From NCBI GenBank assembly GCA_037349315.1, contig JBAIAC010000272.1, positions 186,001 through 250,000 on the forward strand: DNA of 64,000 bases, written 5' to 3'. The first letter of the stretch is position 1, and each line of letters begins with the position of its first letter. The translations under genes were made by a program, and so were the position numbers. This document shows, piece after piece, positions 1-11,973 of the stretch. Source of the stretch: Chelydra serpentina (lineage: Eukaryota; Chordata; Testudines; Chelydridae). The notes beneath the pieces are model-generated. The model ran no database searches and was not told the DNA's origin. It saw nothing but the letters and a program-made list of their open reading frames with translations.

Positions 1-50
1 GTATCTTCTCTTCTGACAGTAGCCAATGCCAGGTGCACCAAAAGCCACTC
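1..50 (-). mobile_element. CR1 LINE 3' tail fragment
   Basis: The bases resemble the 3' end of the CR1 subfamily whose tail ends in TTCTTATG repeats (gacagtagccaatgccagg motif), read on the minus strand. An inverted copy of the same fragment lies beside the tRNA-Thr at 51.6 kb, so the fragment and tRNA were probably duplicated together. Confidence 0.6.
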
Positions 51-54
51 AACA

Positions 55-128
55 AGGCACCACTGGGAGTTGAACCCAGGATCTCCTGTTTACAAAACAG
101 GGGCATTAACCAGTTAAGCCATGGTGCC
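55..128 (-). tRNA. tRNA-Thr (anticodon UGU)
   Basis: Read on the minus strand it folds as a full cloverleaf: acceptor GGCACCA pairs with TGGTGCC, the D-arm carries an A box (TGGCTTAACTGG), the anticodon stem CCTGT/ACAGG holds loop TTTGTAA (anticodon TGT), and the T-arm has B box GGTTCAACTCC. A TTTT stretch about 12 bases downstream could end Pol III transcription. It looks intact. Its paralogue at 51,543 is in the opposite orientation and has anticodon CGT. Confidence 0.9.
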
Positions 129-700
129 TGCCTGCTCAGGCATGTAAAAAACACACAACGTTCCCTCGGTCACCAGCCTGGCGACAAAACTGCCTCTATT
201 TGCGACAAAATAAACCCACCTTGACGAGAGGCCTGGAGCTTTTTCCAGCAAACTGAGAGTGACCAAGTGTCAGTGTAGACGCTGTTGGTCATTATATCAC
301 CAGAACTGGCCTCCACCAGTATCCCACAATGCCCGCCGGGAACTCCCTGCCCTGCGATCCTGCTCCAGAGGCTGGGCCCTCCCCTTTCATCGCTCCGGGA
401 AGTTCTGACGGCTGAGCCTGCTGCTCTGCTCCGGCAGCAAGGAGCAAATCACTGCCGGGGGATGCTGCTCCCCCGCACAGCGACCATGGAGATGGGGGGC
501 GGAAGCTCCTTACAGTGGGGGGGCCACCGGCATCTAAACTCACCCCATGACACCCCTTTCCTCTAAGGACCTGCACTCACACCTCCCCTTCTCCCTGGGG
601 CCCCAACCCTACACCGCCCTGTCTCCCTGAGGCTCCATCCCACCCTGTTCCCCCAAGGCCACAAACACAGAATGCCTCTTCTCGTCAGGCCTCCGTCCTG
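129..700. other. no gene recognised
   Basis: GC-rich sequence of no recognised family. Both strands are open for about 90 codons at 285-576, but no domain, splice context or codon signal supports coding. A short piece near 270 (gtgtagacgctg) resembles a dispersed turtle repeat. Confidence 0.4.
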
Positions 701-2090
701 TTCCCCCCTCAACTGTTCGTCCTTACGGCTGGTAACCCCCCTGTTCCGGCCCCTGACACAGAGCCAGGCAGGCAGCAGCCTGTGTGTGTGTGAGAGAGAG
801 AGGGAGAGACACTGCTGTGCTGTGCTGAGCTGAACCAGTGAGGGAAGCGGGGGCTGATGTCAGGGGTGTTCCCCTCCCCTTGCTTCAGGACTGGGGTGTC
901 CCCCTCCCCCTGCCTGAGGACTGGTTGGTTCCAGCAGCTGTCTGAGCTTAGACACAGTGTGCCAGCACACTCTCTCTTCCCCAACACACAGACTGGCTCT
1001 CCACACACACACACTTCAGTGGAGAAGCAGCTGGCAATCTAGTAGGCTGCCCATGGAACAATGGGATAGAGAAACCTGCATCATGTGATGCTGCACCGGC
1101 CTATGAGCCATTGCAAACCCCTCCCAAAGCCCCCTGCGGCCAGTTGCACAGTGCGATAGCTACCCACAGTGCACTGCTCTTTGGGGCGTTTCAAGGGCTG
1201 CTGGCGTGGATGCGTTCTGGTGACACAAGCAGCATAGTGTGGACATGCAACAGCAGTTTAATTAAAACACTTTAATTAAAGTGGCATAACTCAGCAGTGT
1301 GGACACAGCCTGAGAGTGAGACGAGAGAAGACCTAGCTCCGCTTGACACCAAGGATGCTCAGGTACTGAAACTAAAGAACCACAAGTTCCTCCGTAGTTG
1401 ACAGGATTTGAACCTGCACAGGGAGATCCCAATGGAGTTCAAGTCCCTCACCTTAACCACTCAGCATCAACTACTTGACTGACACAGGTATCTCATGCCA
1501 CATCTACTTCTGTTCTCATTGAGTGATCATTTCCCCTTGTTTGCTCACACCAGCTTCCACAACAGATGCACTGCTGTGCAGTTGTGTAAGTGTGTCCGTG
1601 ACTGAACAGCAAGAATTTCTGCTCATTTCCCTTCTGGCTGGAGCATGATGAGAGTGTGTTTGTGGTTAATGAGGTTGCTGTAGATTGTTGTCCATTTCCT
1701 GCCTTGATAATTCAGACAGTCCCTTTCCCGTCATATCCCCAGTACATCAGTGATTGCAATAGCAGGGGCAGGTTTTCTCTGGGGTACTGACCTTTGGCAG
1801 GGGGTTGGTGGCTCCTTTCTTTCCTCACCCTGGAGGGAACTCAGCTTTTTATTCCATGCTTAACCTTTCAAGGTTGAAGAAAGCGGAGAGCGAATATCTC
1901 ACTATCCGGGCTGAAGGTGGCCACGTCCCCTCTCTCTGACCAATGTCATCGCAGGAGAGGAGGTTGCAATGGAATCGAATGCCCTGGCTCAGACAAGAGA
2001 CACAGGGAGGTTTTGCTGTTCATGGATCTGTGCAAAGGATATTCTGTCTCTGTGTGAAACTGGGGAGGGGAATGAAACACCCACACGGTG
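700..2090 (-). repeat. tRNA-Ser duplication module, copy 1
   Basis: This flank-plus-tRNA unit is shared with 31,030-31,620, 60,290-61,780 and, inverted, 42,780-43,800. Shared landmarks are the CA/TG-rich stretch, the 'aatctagtaggctgcccatgg' segment, the tRNA-Ser, the 'cccgtcatatccccagtacatcagtg' segment and the 'atcgaatgccctggctc' segment. Homology over more than 1 kb on both sides of the tRNA indicates DNA-level segmental copying. Confidence 0.75.
1393..1474 (-). tRNA. tRNA-Ser (UGA), degenerate
   Basis: An 82-base class II tRNA shape on the minus strand with acceptor GTAGTTG/CAACTAC, a long variable arm and B box GGTTCAAATCC. The anticodon loop CTTGAAC gives UGA. The anticodon stem has a G-A mismatch and the D-arm reads TGCTGAGTGG instead of the usual TGGCCGAGTGG, so the A box is damaged. 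The paralogues in the same module all read AGA. Probably a decaying copy. Confidence 0.65.
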
Positions 2091-2689
2091 GGGCAATGCC
2101 CTAAGGCAGTGATTTGAAAATTGCGGGTTGAGACTCAGCACTGCTCTGTGGAATTTCAGGCATTGGTTCACGGCGGCTCTGGTCAGCACCATTGACCAGA
2201 CTGTTAAAACTCCCATCAGTGGTGCTGTCCGGCTAAGGCAGGCTAGTCCCGATCTGTTCTGACATCGCTCTGCGCCCCGGAAGAGGCCAGCAGCAGTCTG
2301 GCTCCTAGGCGGAGGGGCCAGGGGGCTCTGTGCGCTGTCCCCACCACAAGCGCCGGCTCCGCACTCCCATTGGCCAGTTCCCAGCCAATCCGAGCTGGGG
2401 TGGGATTTGCCTGTGGGCAAGAGCTGCGTGGAGCCACTTGCGTGCCTCCGCCTAGGAACCGGGCTGCTGCTGGCCACTTCTGGGGCGCAGCATGGACCAC
2501 AGTGCCAGGACAGGCAGGAAGCCGATCCTTGAACCCCCGCTGCGCCACTGACCCGGAGCCACCTGAGGCAACCCAGTGCCCCTGCCCCAATCCCCTCCCC
2601 TGCGCTCCTCTCCTCTTCGTTCCTTGGTGCCAGACCTGACAGCGGGCACACAGAAATGCCCCGGCAGGTGCCCTGGCACCCATGGGCAC

Positions 2690-3089
2690 CGCGTTGGGGA
2701 CCACTGACTTAGCGGAATCTGATAAGGCTCAGATGTGGAGTGGCTGATAAGGTGTGAGGCCCGATTGAAGTGTTTCCTGCACTCGGAGCATGTGTAGGGT
2801 GTCTAGCCAGTTTGGATTCTCCGATGTCTAATAAGGTTTGAGCGCCCATTGAACCTTTTCCCGCACTCAGGGCGTGTAGCAGGTTCATTCTCTCACATGT
2901 AATAAGGTCTGAGGCTACTGAAGTTTTCCTCTGGCCTGCGATGACTCTCACAGGCTTTTGCTTTTTCTGGGAGTGCACAACTCCCGGAAACATTCCCTTT
3001 GGATCTTCCTGATAACGTTCCATGTGGTTCTACTTGCTCAGCATCTTCCTGCTGGGGTGTCCCCTCGTTGTCACTCCCCATCCCAACAC
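2690..3089 (-). pseudogene. KRAB-ZNF pseudogene, linker and C2H2 zinc-finger exon
   Basis: On the minus strand an acceptor (CAG at 3090-3092) opens an exon that continues the phase of the KRAB-B exon at 3498-3611. The first ~60 codons form the acidic linker I know from reptile KRAB-ZNF genes (motifs QQEDAEQVEPHGTLSGRSK, then ACESHRRPEE). They end at a stop near 2,893. Beyond it, in another frame, are remains of two C2H2 fingers: ECGKRF...SNLIRHRRIQTG, a stop codon, then TPYTCSECRKHF...SHLISH. The finger array is therefore frameshifted, interrupted and reduced to two units. It cannot encode a normal DNA-binding domain. Family identity is firm, the exact 3' end is not. Confidence 0.75.
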
Positions 3090-3497
3090 CTGATGGGAGA
3101 CAGAGAGAATCCAGACATAGGTCACTCCCTGTGCTGGAGAGAAAGGAAATCTCAGAGAGAGGAATGGAAAAAGGGATGAACAAACCAAAATATGTGCGGG
3201 AGAGAGCAAACCTATCAGGAGCTGATTTTCCCTAAAACGTCCCTTCCTTTCTCTCCTCTGGGGATCAGTTCTGGGTCCGAATCTCACCAGAAATCTCAGG
3301 GGACAGTGAGATTGCGGCAGGACCTGCTGTCAGTTGTCAGTCAGGATAGGTGGGAAGCATGAGTGACATCTGCCTAACGATCCCACATCTGCAGGGAACA
3401 ATCCTGAACTTGGAGAGCTCACAAGGTCTTTGTAGGGCATCCCAAATGTTTCCTGTATTCATGGACAGTTTTTGAGTCAGTTTAACCAATTCCCTAC

Positions 3498-3611
3498 CTG
3501 TGCAGGCAGCTCTCGGGAGCACTTCTTTCTCAGAGCCTTGGAGGTCTGGGACCCACGGCTCTTCCCCTCATTCCAGCTGCGAGATCACATCACGTTTGGA
3601 AACTGGAAACC
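3498..3611 (-). pseudogene. KRAB-ZNF pseudogene, KRAB-B-like exon with premature stop
   Basis: Minus-strand exon of 114 bases bounded by CAG (3612-3614) and a GTAGGG donor (3492-3497). In the phase set by the KRAB-A exon it reads GFPVSKRDVISQLE, stop, then [17 protein letters not shown], the typical exon that follows KRAB-A in reptile zinc-finger genes. One in-frame TGA interrupts the conserved E-R/K-GEEP position, most simply a CGA or AGA to TGA change. Phases in and out are consistent (1 to 1), so the gene structure is preserved although the frame is closed. Confidence 0.8.
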
Positions 3612-4091
3612 CTGCTCAAGGCAAAGAAAACAAGGGAGGTCAGTGTAATTTGTGGGATACTTGTCACAAGGAATATTCCATGGTTTTAACCCCTGCTCGT
3701 TTTTAAGTAGTAATATCCCAAGGCCATCTTCCTTGACTTAAAGTGGCAGGAGAGTTATTATTATAAATCATATTCATTACCTTTGTGCCTAAGGACCAAG
3801 TAAGAAGTGGGTCCCCATTGTGCTAGGCAAGGTACAAACCCAGAATAGTAGATGGCCCATGCCCTGAAGAATTTACAATCTAAATAGACAAGACAGACAC
3901 AGAATGGGGGAAGAGGTAGAACCCACCAGCAGAGTGAACTATGTGAAGGCAGAGTGACAGATCTGATGAACACAGGCATATCTCTTGAAACTATGGTATT
4001 TAATGTTATGACTAGGGCCAGTGTTTTCTGGAAATTGCCGCTTTTACTGCATTTTTTACTGGAATTACTCTTCATTTCTGGAATCACCCTT
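3612..4091. other. intronic sequence with an ancient repeat fragment
   Basis: Lies between KRAB-B and KRAB-A exons of the minus-strand pseudogene. Bases ~3,815-3,920 (tgtgctaggcaaggtacaaa ... gaatttacaatctaaatagacaagacagac) resemble an old L2/MIR-like 3' end common in amniotes. Assignment is tentative. Confidence 0.35.
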
Positions 4092-4557
4092 TGTCACGGA
4101 GTATAGGGGAGTCCGGCCCTGCACCCCTCTTCCCCGGATTCACTGGGAGTCTCAGCCAGCCAGTAGAACAGAAGGTTTATTAGAGATGCCAGGAACACAG
4201 TCCAACCAGAGCTTGTCAGTACATCCAGGACCCCTCAGTCGGGTCCATCCGGGGGGCAGGGCCTGGGGGCTCCCTGCATTTCGCCCCACAGCTCCAAATG
4301 GGGCAGGGAGGCCAGACCCTGTCTGCCCCCCTCCCCTCCTCTTCCCAAGCCAGCTCCAAACTGAAAACACACAGACAAAAGCTCCAGGAGGCTCTTCCCC
4401 TCCCCCCGGGGCTCCTCCTCTCGCCTTTTGTCCATTCTCCCAGCCAAAGGTGTCACCTCCCAACCCCCGTCCTGGCTCATGTTACAGCCGCAGGTCCCAG
4501 GGAACCTCCCCCACAAACCTCCCAGGTTGAATCCACCTCACTCTCTACTCCGTCACA
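4092..4557 (-). mobile_element. solo LTR, Gypsy-type family
   Basis: A 466-bp sequence with TG...CA ends that matches the two LTRs of the element at 21.8-26.3 kb along its length. It is flanked by a perfect 5-bp direct repeat CCCTT (4087-4091 and 4558-4562), the target-site duplication expected for this family. There is no internal region, so it is a solo LTR left after recombination. It sits in an intron of the KRAB-ZNF pseudogene. Confidence 0.9.
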
Positions 4558-6234
4558 CCCTTCATATCCGGAATTGCTGAACAGAGGGTGGGTGGGGCAT
4601 GTAGGGTCACAACCCCCCAGATTTCTGCCCAGAGACACCCGACTCATCCCCAGGGTGCGGGGCAGAGGTGATGTGTGGGCAGGGCACACAGAGTCACGCC
4701 GCCCCGAGATTTCTGCCTGGGGACACCTGACTCCTCCCCAGGGCACAGGGCAGAGGCTGGGGACTGGCTGCGGTTGAGACTTGCTGCTAATTTCTTCCCT
4801 CCTCATGCAAGTCTGGGTTCAGCAAAACCACTGTGCAGCTTCCCCTGGGCAGGTAGGGGAACCCTGCCCAGGGGAACCTTGAAAGGGGGACGCCAGGCTC
4901 CCACCTCATGCTGCAGAGCAGACGGCACTCGCAGCTGCTCTCGGCTGCGTCCACAGCCCCTCTCCCCTGCTCATCTCCCCTGCACACAGCGGGTTCATGC
5001 CCCGTCTCCCCAGCACACAGCCGGCTCTAGGCTCTCAATGCCCAGTGTCTGGGCCCCACCTCCCCCACACTGCTGGCTCCTGTCCCCTCCCCCCAATGCA
5101 CTTTCAGGCTGTAAAGGATTATATATTGCTCCTGTTTGTCAATTACTCTGTTTTCATTGCCAGCAAACACTGGCCCTAGTTCTGACTGTTATCGGTATCT
5201 TTGAGCCAGCCCTTGAGAGCATGAATACTTCACAGACTATGATGCTGAAATGGGCCAGATGATACCGGGCAGGGCTGAGGGATGGGTTTCCTGTGCAATC
5301 TGGTGTCACTAAGGGGTAACGAATGCCAGATCTCAAGGCTGGTTATGCAGATCTCCAGCTTTTGAAGCTTTGTCCCACGCAGAAAGGGGCAGTGACTGAT
5401 TTTACCTCTTTTGGGAGACTGAAGACAGACAGACTTCTTGGGGAGAAACACCTGAGTTTGAGCTGACTGAGAGGGGTCTTTTGGGGCTACAAACTGTCAT
5501 GACCTGATAACCAAGAGGTAAGCTTTTAAGGAAGGTTTTAATACACTTTGGAAACGATCAGGGTTTCCCAAGCGGACTGATGAGGGGACTGATGGTAAAT
5601 ACGCATTTAGATGCTTTTCTTGTTTTATATCTTTTCCCCATAAGGCACACGGACACAGTCATGGATCCATAGGATCTGTGCAATGCCCTGGCTTTTAACC
5701 AGTCCTTGGGAGGTGCCCCTTGAGTGCACTAGACCCTCCAAGAGTTCCCACTCTGTCCCTCTGTGCTCAGGATATTGGGGTTCAGCTTCTGCAGGAAACC
5801 AGGACTGAAAAAGTCAGTAACGGCAGAATTTGGAATTTCAGAAGAGCACAAGCCAAACTGGTGAGTCAATGACATGGAAATGCAGACGTGCTGCGAGACT
5901 AAATCCCTTTGAACTGCTAGAGGGTTTCCTGAATCTGCTGTCACTGTAAAAAGTTGTCCCAAGGGGATATGCTGTGGCCATTGAACCAGAACAATACCCT
6001 TGAATTTGAGATTGAGCCCGACCTCTCAGACAATGTGTGTTGTGCATTTTGCTTCCATTCTGCAGATGTTCTTCTTGGAAGTTTTGCCATTGGATTCCAA
6101 AGTGTTGGGTCACAAAACATTAATATTTTAAAGTGCCCTAAAATCCACACGCATGCTGTGACTGGGATATGAAGAGAGGTGCGTGTGGAACTTGGGGGAC
6201 CAAGTATCCCTCATTTCCGTGCTGAGTGTTGTAG
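4558..6234. other. intronic sequence, no gene recognised
   Basis: No coding, tRNA or clear transposon signal. A segment at ~5,735-5,790 (ctcaggatattggggttcagcttc) is also present in both palindrome arms at ~10,560-10,600 and ~15,110-15,150, so this sequence was copied within the locus. AT-rich parts near 5,100 and 5,600 may be old repeats. Confidence 0.35.
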
Positions 6235-6414
6235 GTTCATAGAATATCAGGGTTGGAAGGGACCTTAGGAGGTCATCTAGTCCAACCCCCTGCTCAAAGC
6301 AGGACCAATCCCCAATTTTTGCCCCAGATCCCCAAATGGCCCCCTCAAGGATTGAACTCACAACCCTGGGTTTAGCAGGCCAATGCTCAAACCACTGAGC
6401 TATCCCTCCCCCCT
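6235..6414 (-). mobile_element. tortoise-type Pol III SINE
   Basis: Minus-strand element. The head is tRNA-like, with A box TAGCTCAGTGGTTTGAGCA and B box GAGTTCAATCC. The body includes a 'GGGGCAAAAATTGGGGATTGG' segment and the 3' end (GGTTGGACTAGATGACCTCC...TTCTATGA) matches the CR1 3' end. That combination is characteristic of the SINE family described from hidden-necked turtles, which borrows CR1 machinery. The tRNA-like head is not a working tRNA. Confidence 0.9.
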
Positions 6415-6672
6415 TTGTATTGGTGAAGGTGCACAAGGGTGTGTACTTGTCACAGAGATTGTAAGCAGTCTGGTGGCATATGCGCTAGTTGTCTCCGGGA
6501 TTCAGCGAGGGCTCAGTGAAGGGAATGACTCCGAAGGAATCCTCGGGGTGAGGAAAAGGGAGTTGTCATGTTGCTAGTCTGAGCCGGTCTGTGTGCAGTC
6601 AGGGTTTCAGTGCCGGCCAGGTGCCGGACGCGTCTGTTCCCTACATGGGACATAGATCCAAGTTTTGCCTTA

Positions 6673-7053
<381 letters not shown>

Positions 7054-7229
7054 TCACAGCCCCACTATTCGTGGAGGAGAGGAGCCAATCAAAGGGAAGC
7101 TCTGGGTGGCTCACAGTCAGGAGTCCCACCCCCACCCCACTCAGAGCATCCAGAAAACACCAGGGGGAGGGGACGAAGAGAGAGCCCCTTGTCTCTCCCA
7201 GCAGATCCATCACACACCTACTAGCGTGA

Positions 7230-9290
7230 GACTGATAGGGGAGATGGAGGCCCGAGCAGAGTGCAGGGAGAGCTCGCTGGGAGAAAGCTCAACACTGTTC
7301 TCATTGTGAGGAGCTGGACAGGGCCAGCCTTGGTGGTGGGCGGACTAGGCGACAGTCCAGGGGGACATTGCTGAGGGGGTGCCTCTAGCAGGGGTGTCCT
7401 GTCTCTCCTCTCCCCACTGCTCCTGTAGCCCTGCCTCCTCCCCCCACTGGGAGCTGCCCCTGGCCAAGCTGCTCCCAGGAGCCACCTGTGTGCTGTGCAG
7501 GGGGGGTTGCTGATGTCGGGGTGGGCCCATCCTCCTGCCCCTGTACCCAGTCTCTGCTGAGCTGAGGGGTGGGGGGACAAGAGTCTGCGCTGCTGCCTCT
7601 GGGTCAGGAGTGGGAGCTGCTGGCCGCTGCTGCTGTCTGAACGAGCCTTCAGACTAGTGAGTGCTGCTGTGCGTAAAGTGACAGTGTGCTGTGTCTCACA
7701 CTCCTCCCCGCCACACACACACACACTGTATCTCACACACACAATGTGTCTCTTTCACACTCTCCCAACACACACACTCACCCCACAAGAGACACTTCAA
7801 TTATTGTTATTACTTCTTAGGACTTCCGGTCTAATTAGCTGGAAGATTCATTTTACATTTAAAAAATTCTGTAAAGGAACCTCTGTTTCCAAATGTGCGT
7901 CAATGCTAATGAGGTCTAATCAGAACCACATTCTAAAAAGGGGGTGCCCAGAGCGGGAAAATTAAGCTCTCTATGGAATACTCCAGCAGGAATCATCCCT
8001 CTACTGATGATCAAGCCATGAGAGACTCATCAGACCCTACCACTATTGTTAAGGATGGGAGTAGAACTAGATTTGTAACTTTTGCATAGGGCTTTATAGA
8101 ATTTCTCTATGCTTGGGGATTCAGAACTTTAATTGTAACTTTCATAAAATGGGTCAAACAGACTAGACCTTGTACGTGTGAATGTCTATGTGGTCACTGC
8201 CCTTGGTCTGTGTGTGTTCCTGGACGATACATGTGAAGCGAGTAGCCGAGGTGACTTTCACTCTGTTAAGTTTGGAACTGTAGCCAGCAGAGGCGGACCC
8301 AGGGCGGTGTAATACCACGTTACAACATGCACTTTAAATAAAAGAAAAGGCTGCACACTACACCACATACCAGGCCACCCTTACCTCTGCGCTGCTGCTG
8401 GCGGTGGCTTTGCCTTCAGAGCTGGGCACTTGGTCAGCAGCCACTGCTATCAGGCCGCCCTGCCAGGGCTTAATTTGTGCTGGGGCTGAGCTCCGGCCGC
8501 TCTTTCAATACAAAGTAAGCACCGGAGGGAGGCATCGGGGCCTGGAGGGGATGGTGGGGAGCTCATGAGGGTCAGGGGTGATGGGGGGGGGGGCACCAAA
8601 ACATAAGTTTGCCCAGGGTGCCATTTTCTCCAAGGCCAGCCCTGGAGCTGGATACGGCGGGAGGGGCATATCCCCTAAGACAGGAGTCCCTGGACCTCTG
8701 GGGAGCTGTAAGCAGGTTTCAGGGGGTCCTCCAAGCAGGGCCAGTGTTAGACTCGCTTGGGCCTGAGGCAGAAAGATGAAACCTCCCTGCATGGGGCTGA
8801 AGGCTGGGCCCTGAGCCCTGCCCCCAGGGGCTGAAGCCGAAGTATGAGCAATTACCTTTGTGGGGGGGCCTGTCACATGGGGCCCCAGGCACTTTCCCTG
8901 GTTACCACCCCCTAATGCCAGCCCTGGCTTTTATATGCAGAGAAACATGCAGATGCAGGGCCGTGGGGGGGTTATAGCGTGTTGAGGGGGCTCAGACAGA
9001 AAAAGCTTAAGAACCCTCCTTAAGCCTCATTGGTGGGTGCACCCCTAGATCTAGATCTCAGAGCAGCCGCTGGTTACTCAAGTCAGGCTCCAGCACTGGG
9101 ATCTGCTCCATTTTCCCAGCCCCACCTAGGTGGGTTGTTTCCTGTTCCACAAATTAGGGCATTTCCACCTTCCAACCTCATGGGTCCGTTGCTAGAATCT
9201 AGGCCACTTATTAAACATCTCCCAGCAGGTTTGCCCCACCCAGGCCTCCTCCCAGTCTCCATCCTGTGAATTTCCTGTCCCGCCCCAACT
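7230..9290. other. first intron of left KRAB-ZNF pseudogene, repeat-rich
   Basis: Contains a CA-rich stretch at ~7,709-7,790, a C- and G-rich unclassified repeat at ~8,380-8,900 and a segment at 9,060-9,290 shared with the right palindrome arm. The shared segment reads inverted at ~16,160-16,380. No gene is visible. Confidence 0.4.
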
Positions 9291-9291
9291 A

Positions 9292-9410
9292 GGGTGACCA
9301 GATGTCCCGATTTTATAGGGACAGTCCTGATTTTGGGGTCTTTTTCTTATATAGGCTCCTATTACCCCCCACCCCCGTCCCAATTTTTCACATTTGTTGT
9401 CTGGTCACCC
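9292..9410. mobile_element. MITE with TA target duplication (Tc/mariner-like)
   Basis: About 119 bp with inverted ends GGGTGACCAG...CTGGTCACCC, flanked by TA on both sides. Related copies are at 53,614-53,731 and 61,449-61,567, each also between TA dinucleotides. A second partial end (ctggtcatccta) follows at ~9,480-9,494. The element is missing from the equivalent position in the right palindrome arm, so it arrived after the inversion-duplication or was lost there. Confidence 0.75.
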
Positions 9411-9597
9411 TAGTGTGCGTGTGTGTGTGCACTATTTGCATCCTTGTGCCACTTCCCTCTCAAATTTTTCACACTTGCTGTCTGGTCATCCTAGCTGCAA
9501 CCTCCAAACCAGACAGTGCAAACGTTCCCATCTCCGGTGTATTTGCTGTCCCTCTTCCTCCCGCAGGAACCCACCAGCAACCCCCGATAATCCCTAC

Positions 9598-9679
9598 CTG
9601 GACTGGCTCCTCTGCAGCCATGTCTCTCCCCTGTCCCATGGGAGGACGGGATGAACTGGAGCAAAACACGGACATTATT
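9598..9679 (-). pseudogene. start-codon exon of the left KRAB-ZNF pseudogene
   Basis: Minus-strand exon following acceptor TGCAG (CAG at 9680-9682) with the start codon at 9675-9673, ending before a GTAGGG donor (9592-9597). It encodes 26 residues, MSVFCSSSSRPPMG...MAAEEPVQ, and joins the KRAB-A exon in phase 0 to give ...[13 protein letters not shown]. MAAEEPxQ is the usual lead into KRAB in this family. A second in-frame ATG (of MAAEEP) could be the native start. Paralogue at 15,976-16,057. Confidence 0.8.
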
Positions 9680-10959
9680 CTGCAGCCTGGCAGGGTGAGA
9701 AGGGCAGGTGTGGAGGTTTCAGAACAGGCTTTAATTAATTTCACAGCACGATTGCCCCAGGCTTTTTCCCTGCAGACAGACACCCTAGAGTCTGCCATGC
9801 TGAGAAAATGCTCGATCTCTTTATTACAGTGGAGACCTGGCCCCTCCTGCCAGGCTAAACCCACAGAGACATTTTAAACCTCTTTTCTCCCTCCCCCCAT
9901 TCTGTAACAAAGCATCTGAACACAATGCTAGAAAAAAGCAGAGCCAAAGTATTTACTGTGGGGGACTCCCTTGGACACTGACCCCACGGCAGCCACATCC
10001 CAGTAGGAGGGATATGGAGTCAGGAACTGGGTTTTCCTCTGTTTGAGCCTCATCTTTTCCACAGGAAAATGATTTTACCTAGGGTGCAGTAATACATCTG
10101 TCTGGGCAGATTAGAGATCTGGAAATCTCTCTCAAAACTCTTCTCTCCCATGGCTCCTTTCAGTCTCTCTTTCTCCTTTTCCCTGTCCCCTCTCCCTGCC
10201 CGTCTGGTAGGAAAGTCCCATTCCTGGGTTGTTTGCTCCCCCAAGGCTGGATTTGCTCCTGCAATTGCTAATGGGACGAGAAATGAGCGGGGAAGGGGTC
10301 TGTTTGTGTAGAGTCATTTTAAGGCCAGATCCCAGCATTCTCCCCTCATTTCTTCCAGTTACCTGGAATCTCTGGCTCAGAATTTAGTATTAACAGGGCT
10401 CAGGGCTGCCCGAGGGGGCTGGTGCCAGCTGGAGAAAGTCATCACCTGGGCCGGGCAGAGAAGAAGGTTTAATTAAGGTCACTTCCCAGCACAGACCCCG
10501 CTGGGGGAGCAGCAGCTGCTAAGCCTGGTCTCCCAGATCACGATGGAGGCTGCAGCGTCTGACCCAGGAAGCTGAACCCCAATATCCTGAGCAGAGAGGG
10601 ACAGGGCGTTGGAGCAGCCTTCCCTCCTTGAGCTCTCTGGGGGGAGCAGCTAATGAGAGCCCCTCCTCACAGGGGGAATTGCTGATCTCATTTGCCCCAC
10701 TGTCCATCTGGAGTCACTCCTCGTCTGTCCAGGCAGTGACTCTGGATTAACAGTGGTGTCGGTGACACCAGGTTTCAGGAAGAACGAGTCCAGAGCGCTG
10801 TGGGAGAGACGGTTGTGGGGCAGAGCGAACCCCCTTCCCCCCTCCCGCACCCCCAGATCTAAGACAAGGACTCGGGGGATGAATTTTCCCAATGGAACCG
10901 GACGTTTCCGTAGTTTTCCAGAGGGGAGAAAAGCAGAATCGGTGATGTCACATTCCCAG

Positions 10960-11735
10960 CCCCCCAGCCAGGGGCCCCAGACCCCCCCAGAGCCCATACC
11001 CCGAGCCAGGGGCCCCAGACCCTGAGCCAGGGGCCCCAGACCCCCCCCCAGAGCCCCAGCCAGGGGCCCCAGACCCCCCAGAGCCCAGACCCCGAGCCAG
11101 GGGCCCCAGACCCCCCCCAGAGCCCAGACCCCCAGCCAGGGGCCCCAGACCCCCCCAGAGCCCAGACCCCCAGCCAGGGGCCCCAGACCCCCCCCCAGAG
11201 CCCAGACCCCCAGCCAGGGACCCCAGACCCGCCCAGAGCCCAGACCCCCAGCCAGGGGCCCTCGATCCCCCCCAGAGCCCAGCCCCCAGCCAGGGGCCCC
11301 AGACCCCCCCAGAGCCCAGACCCCGAGCCAGGGGCCCCAGGCCCTCCCCAGACCCTGAGCCAGGGGCCCCAGACCCCCCCCAGAGCCCAGACCCCCAGCC
11401 AGGGGCCCCAGACCCCCGAGCCCCAGCCACGGGCCCCAGACCCCCCCCAGAGCCCAGACCCCGAGCCAGGGGCCCCAGACCCCCCCCCAGAGCCCAGACC
11501 CCCCCCAGAGCCCAGACCCCGAGCCAGGGGCCCCAGACCCCCCCCCAGAGCCCAGACCCCCAGCCAGGGGCCCCAGACCCCCCCCAGAGCCCAGACCCCC
11601 AGCCAGGGGCCCCAGACCCCCCCCAGACTCCCAGCCAGGGGCCCCAGACCCCCCCCAGAGTCCAGACCCCCAGCCAGGGGCCCCCAAACCCCCCCAGAGC
11701 CCAGAGCCCAGCCCCCAGCCAGGGGCCCCCCAGAG
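10960..11735. repeat. GC-rich minisatellite (~37-39 bp unit)
   Basis: About 19-20 tandem units built around 'gagcccagacccccagccag' followed by 'gggccccagacccccccc'. The G-rich strand is open in all frames for 310-397 codons of Gly/Leu/Trp repeats. Those are composition artefacts, not genes. The right palindrome arm has roughly one copy of the corresponding sequence (~14,530-14,630), so the array expanded in the left arm only. Confidence 0.9.
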
Positions 11736-11955
11736 ATTCCCTGGGACCGAGTCCCCAGAGTCCCTGGCCAGTGACCCCAGAGCCCCCCCAAGCCCCACCC
11801 CCCTTGTGAGAACCGCCCATGGGGGGGGGGGAGGGGGAGACAATGGGGCGCGGGGGGAGGGGCAGAGACCTGCTCAGGGGTTGGGGGGGGGGGGACACCC
11901 TAGGTGCAGCTCGTGGCTCCCCAGGGAGCAGCAGTAGCGGGAGGAGCTCTGCATC

Positions 11956-11973
11956 TGCGCATGCGCATGCGCG
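11956..11973. promoter_or_regulatory. overlapping NRF1 sites
   Basis: TGCGCATGCGCATGCGCG contains two overlapping palindromic NRF1 consensus sites (GCGCATGCGC). A third half-quality site TGCGCATGCCCA is at 11,997-12,008. A run of 19 C (11,974-11,992) separates them. Confidence 0.6.

Noticed and set aside
6340..6414. tRNA-like fold
   Set aside because: It is the tRNA-derived head of a SINE, as is the one at 16,480-16,544. The bodies and CR1-like tails show these are retroposons.
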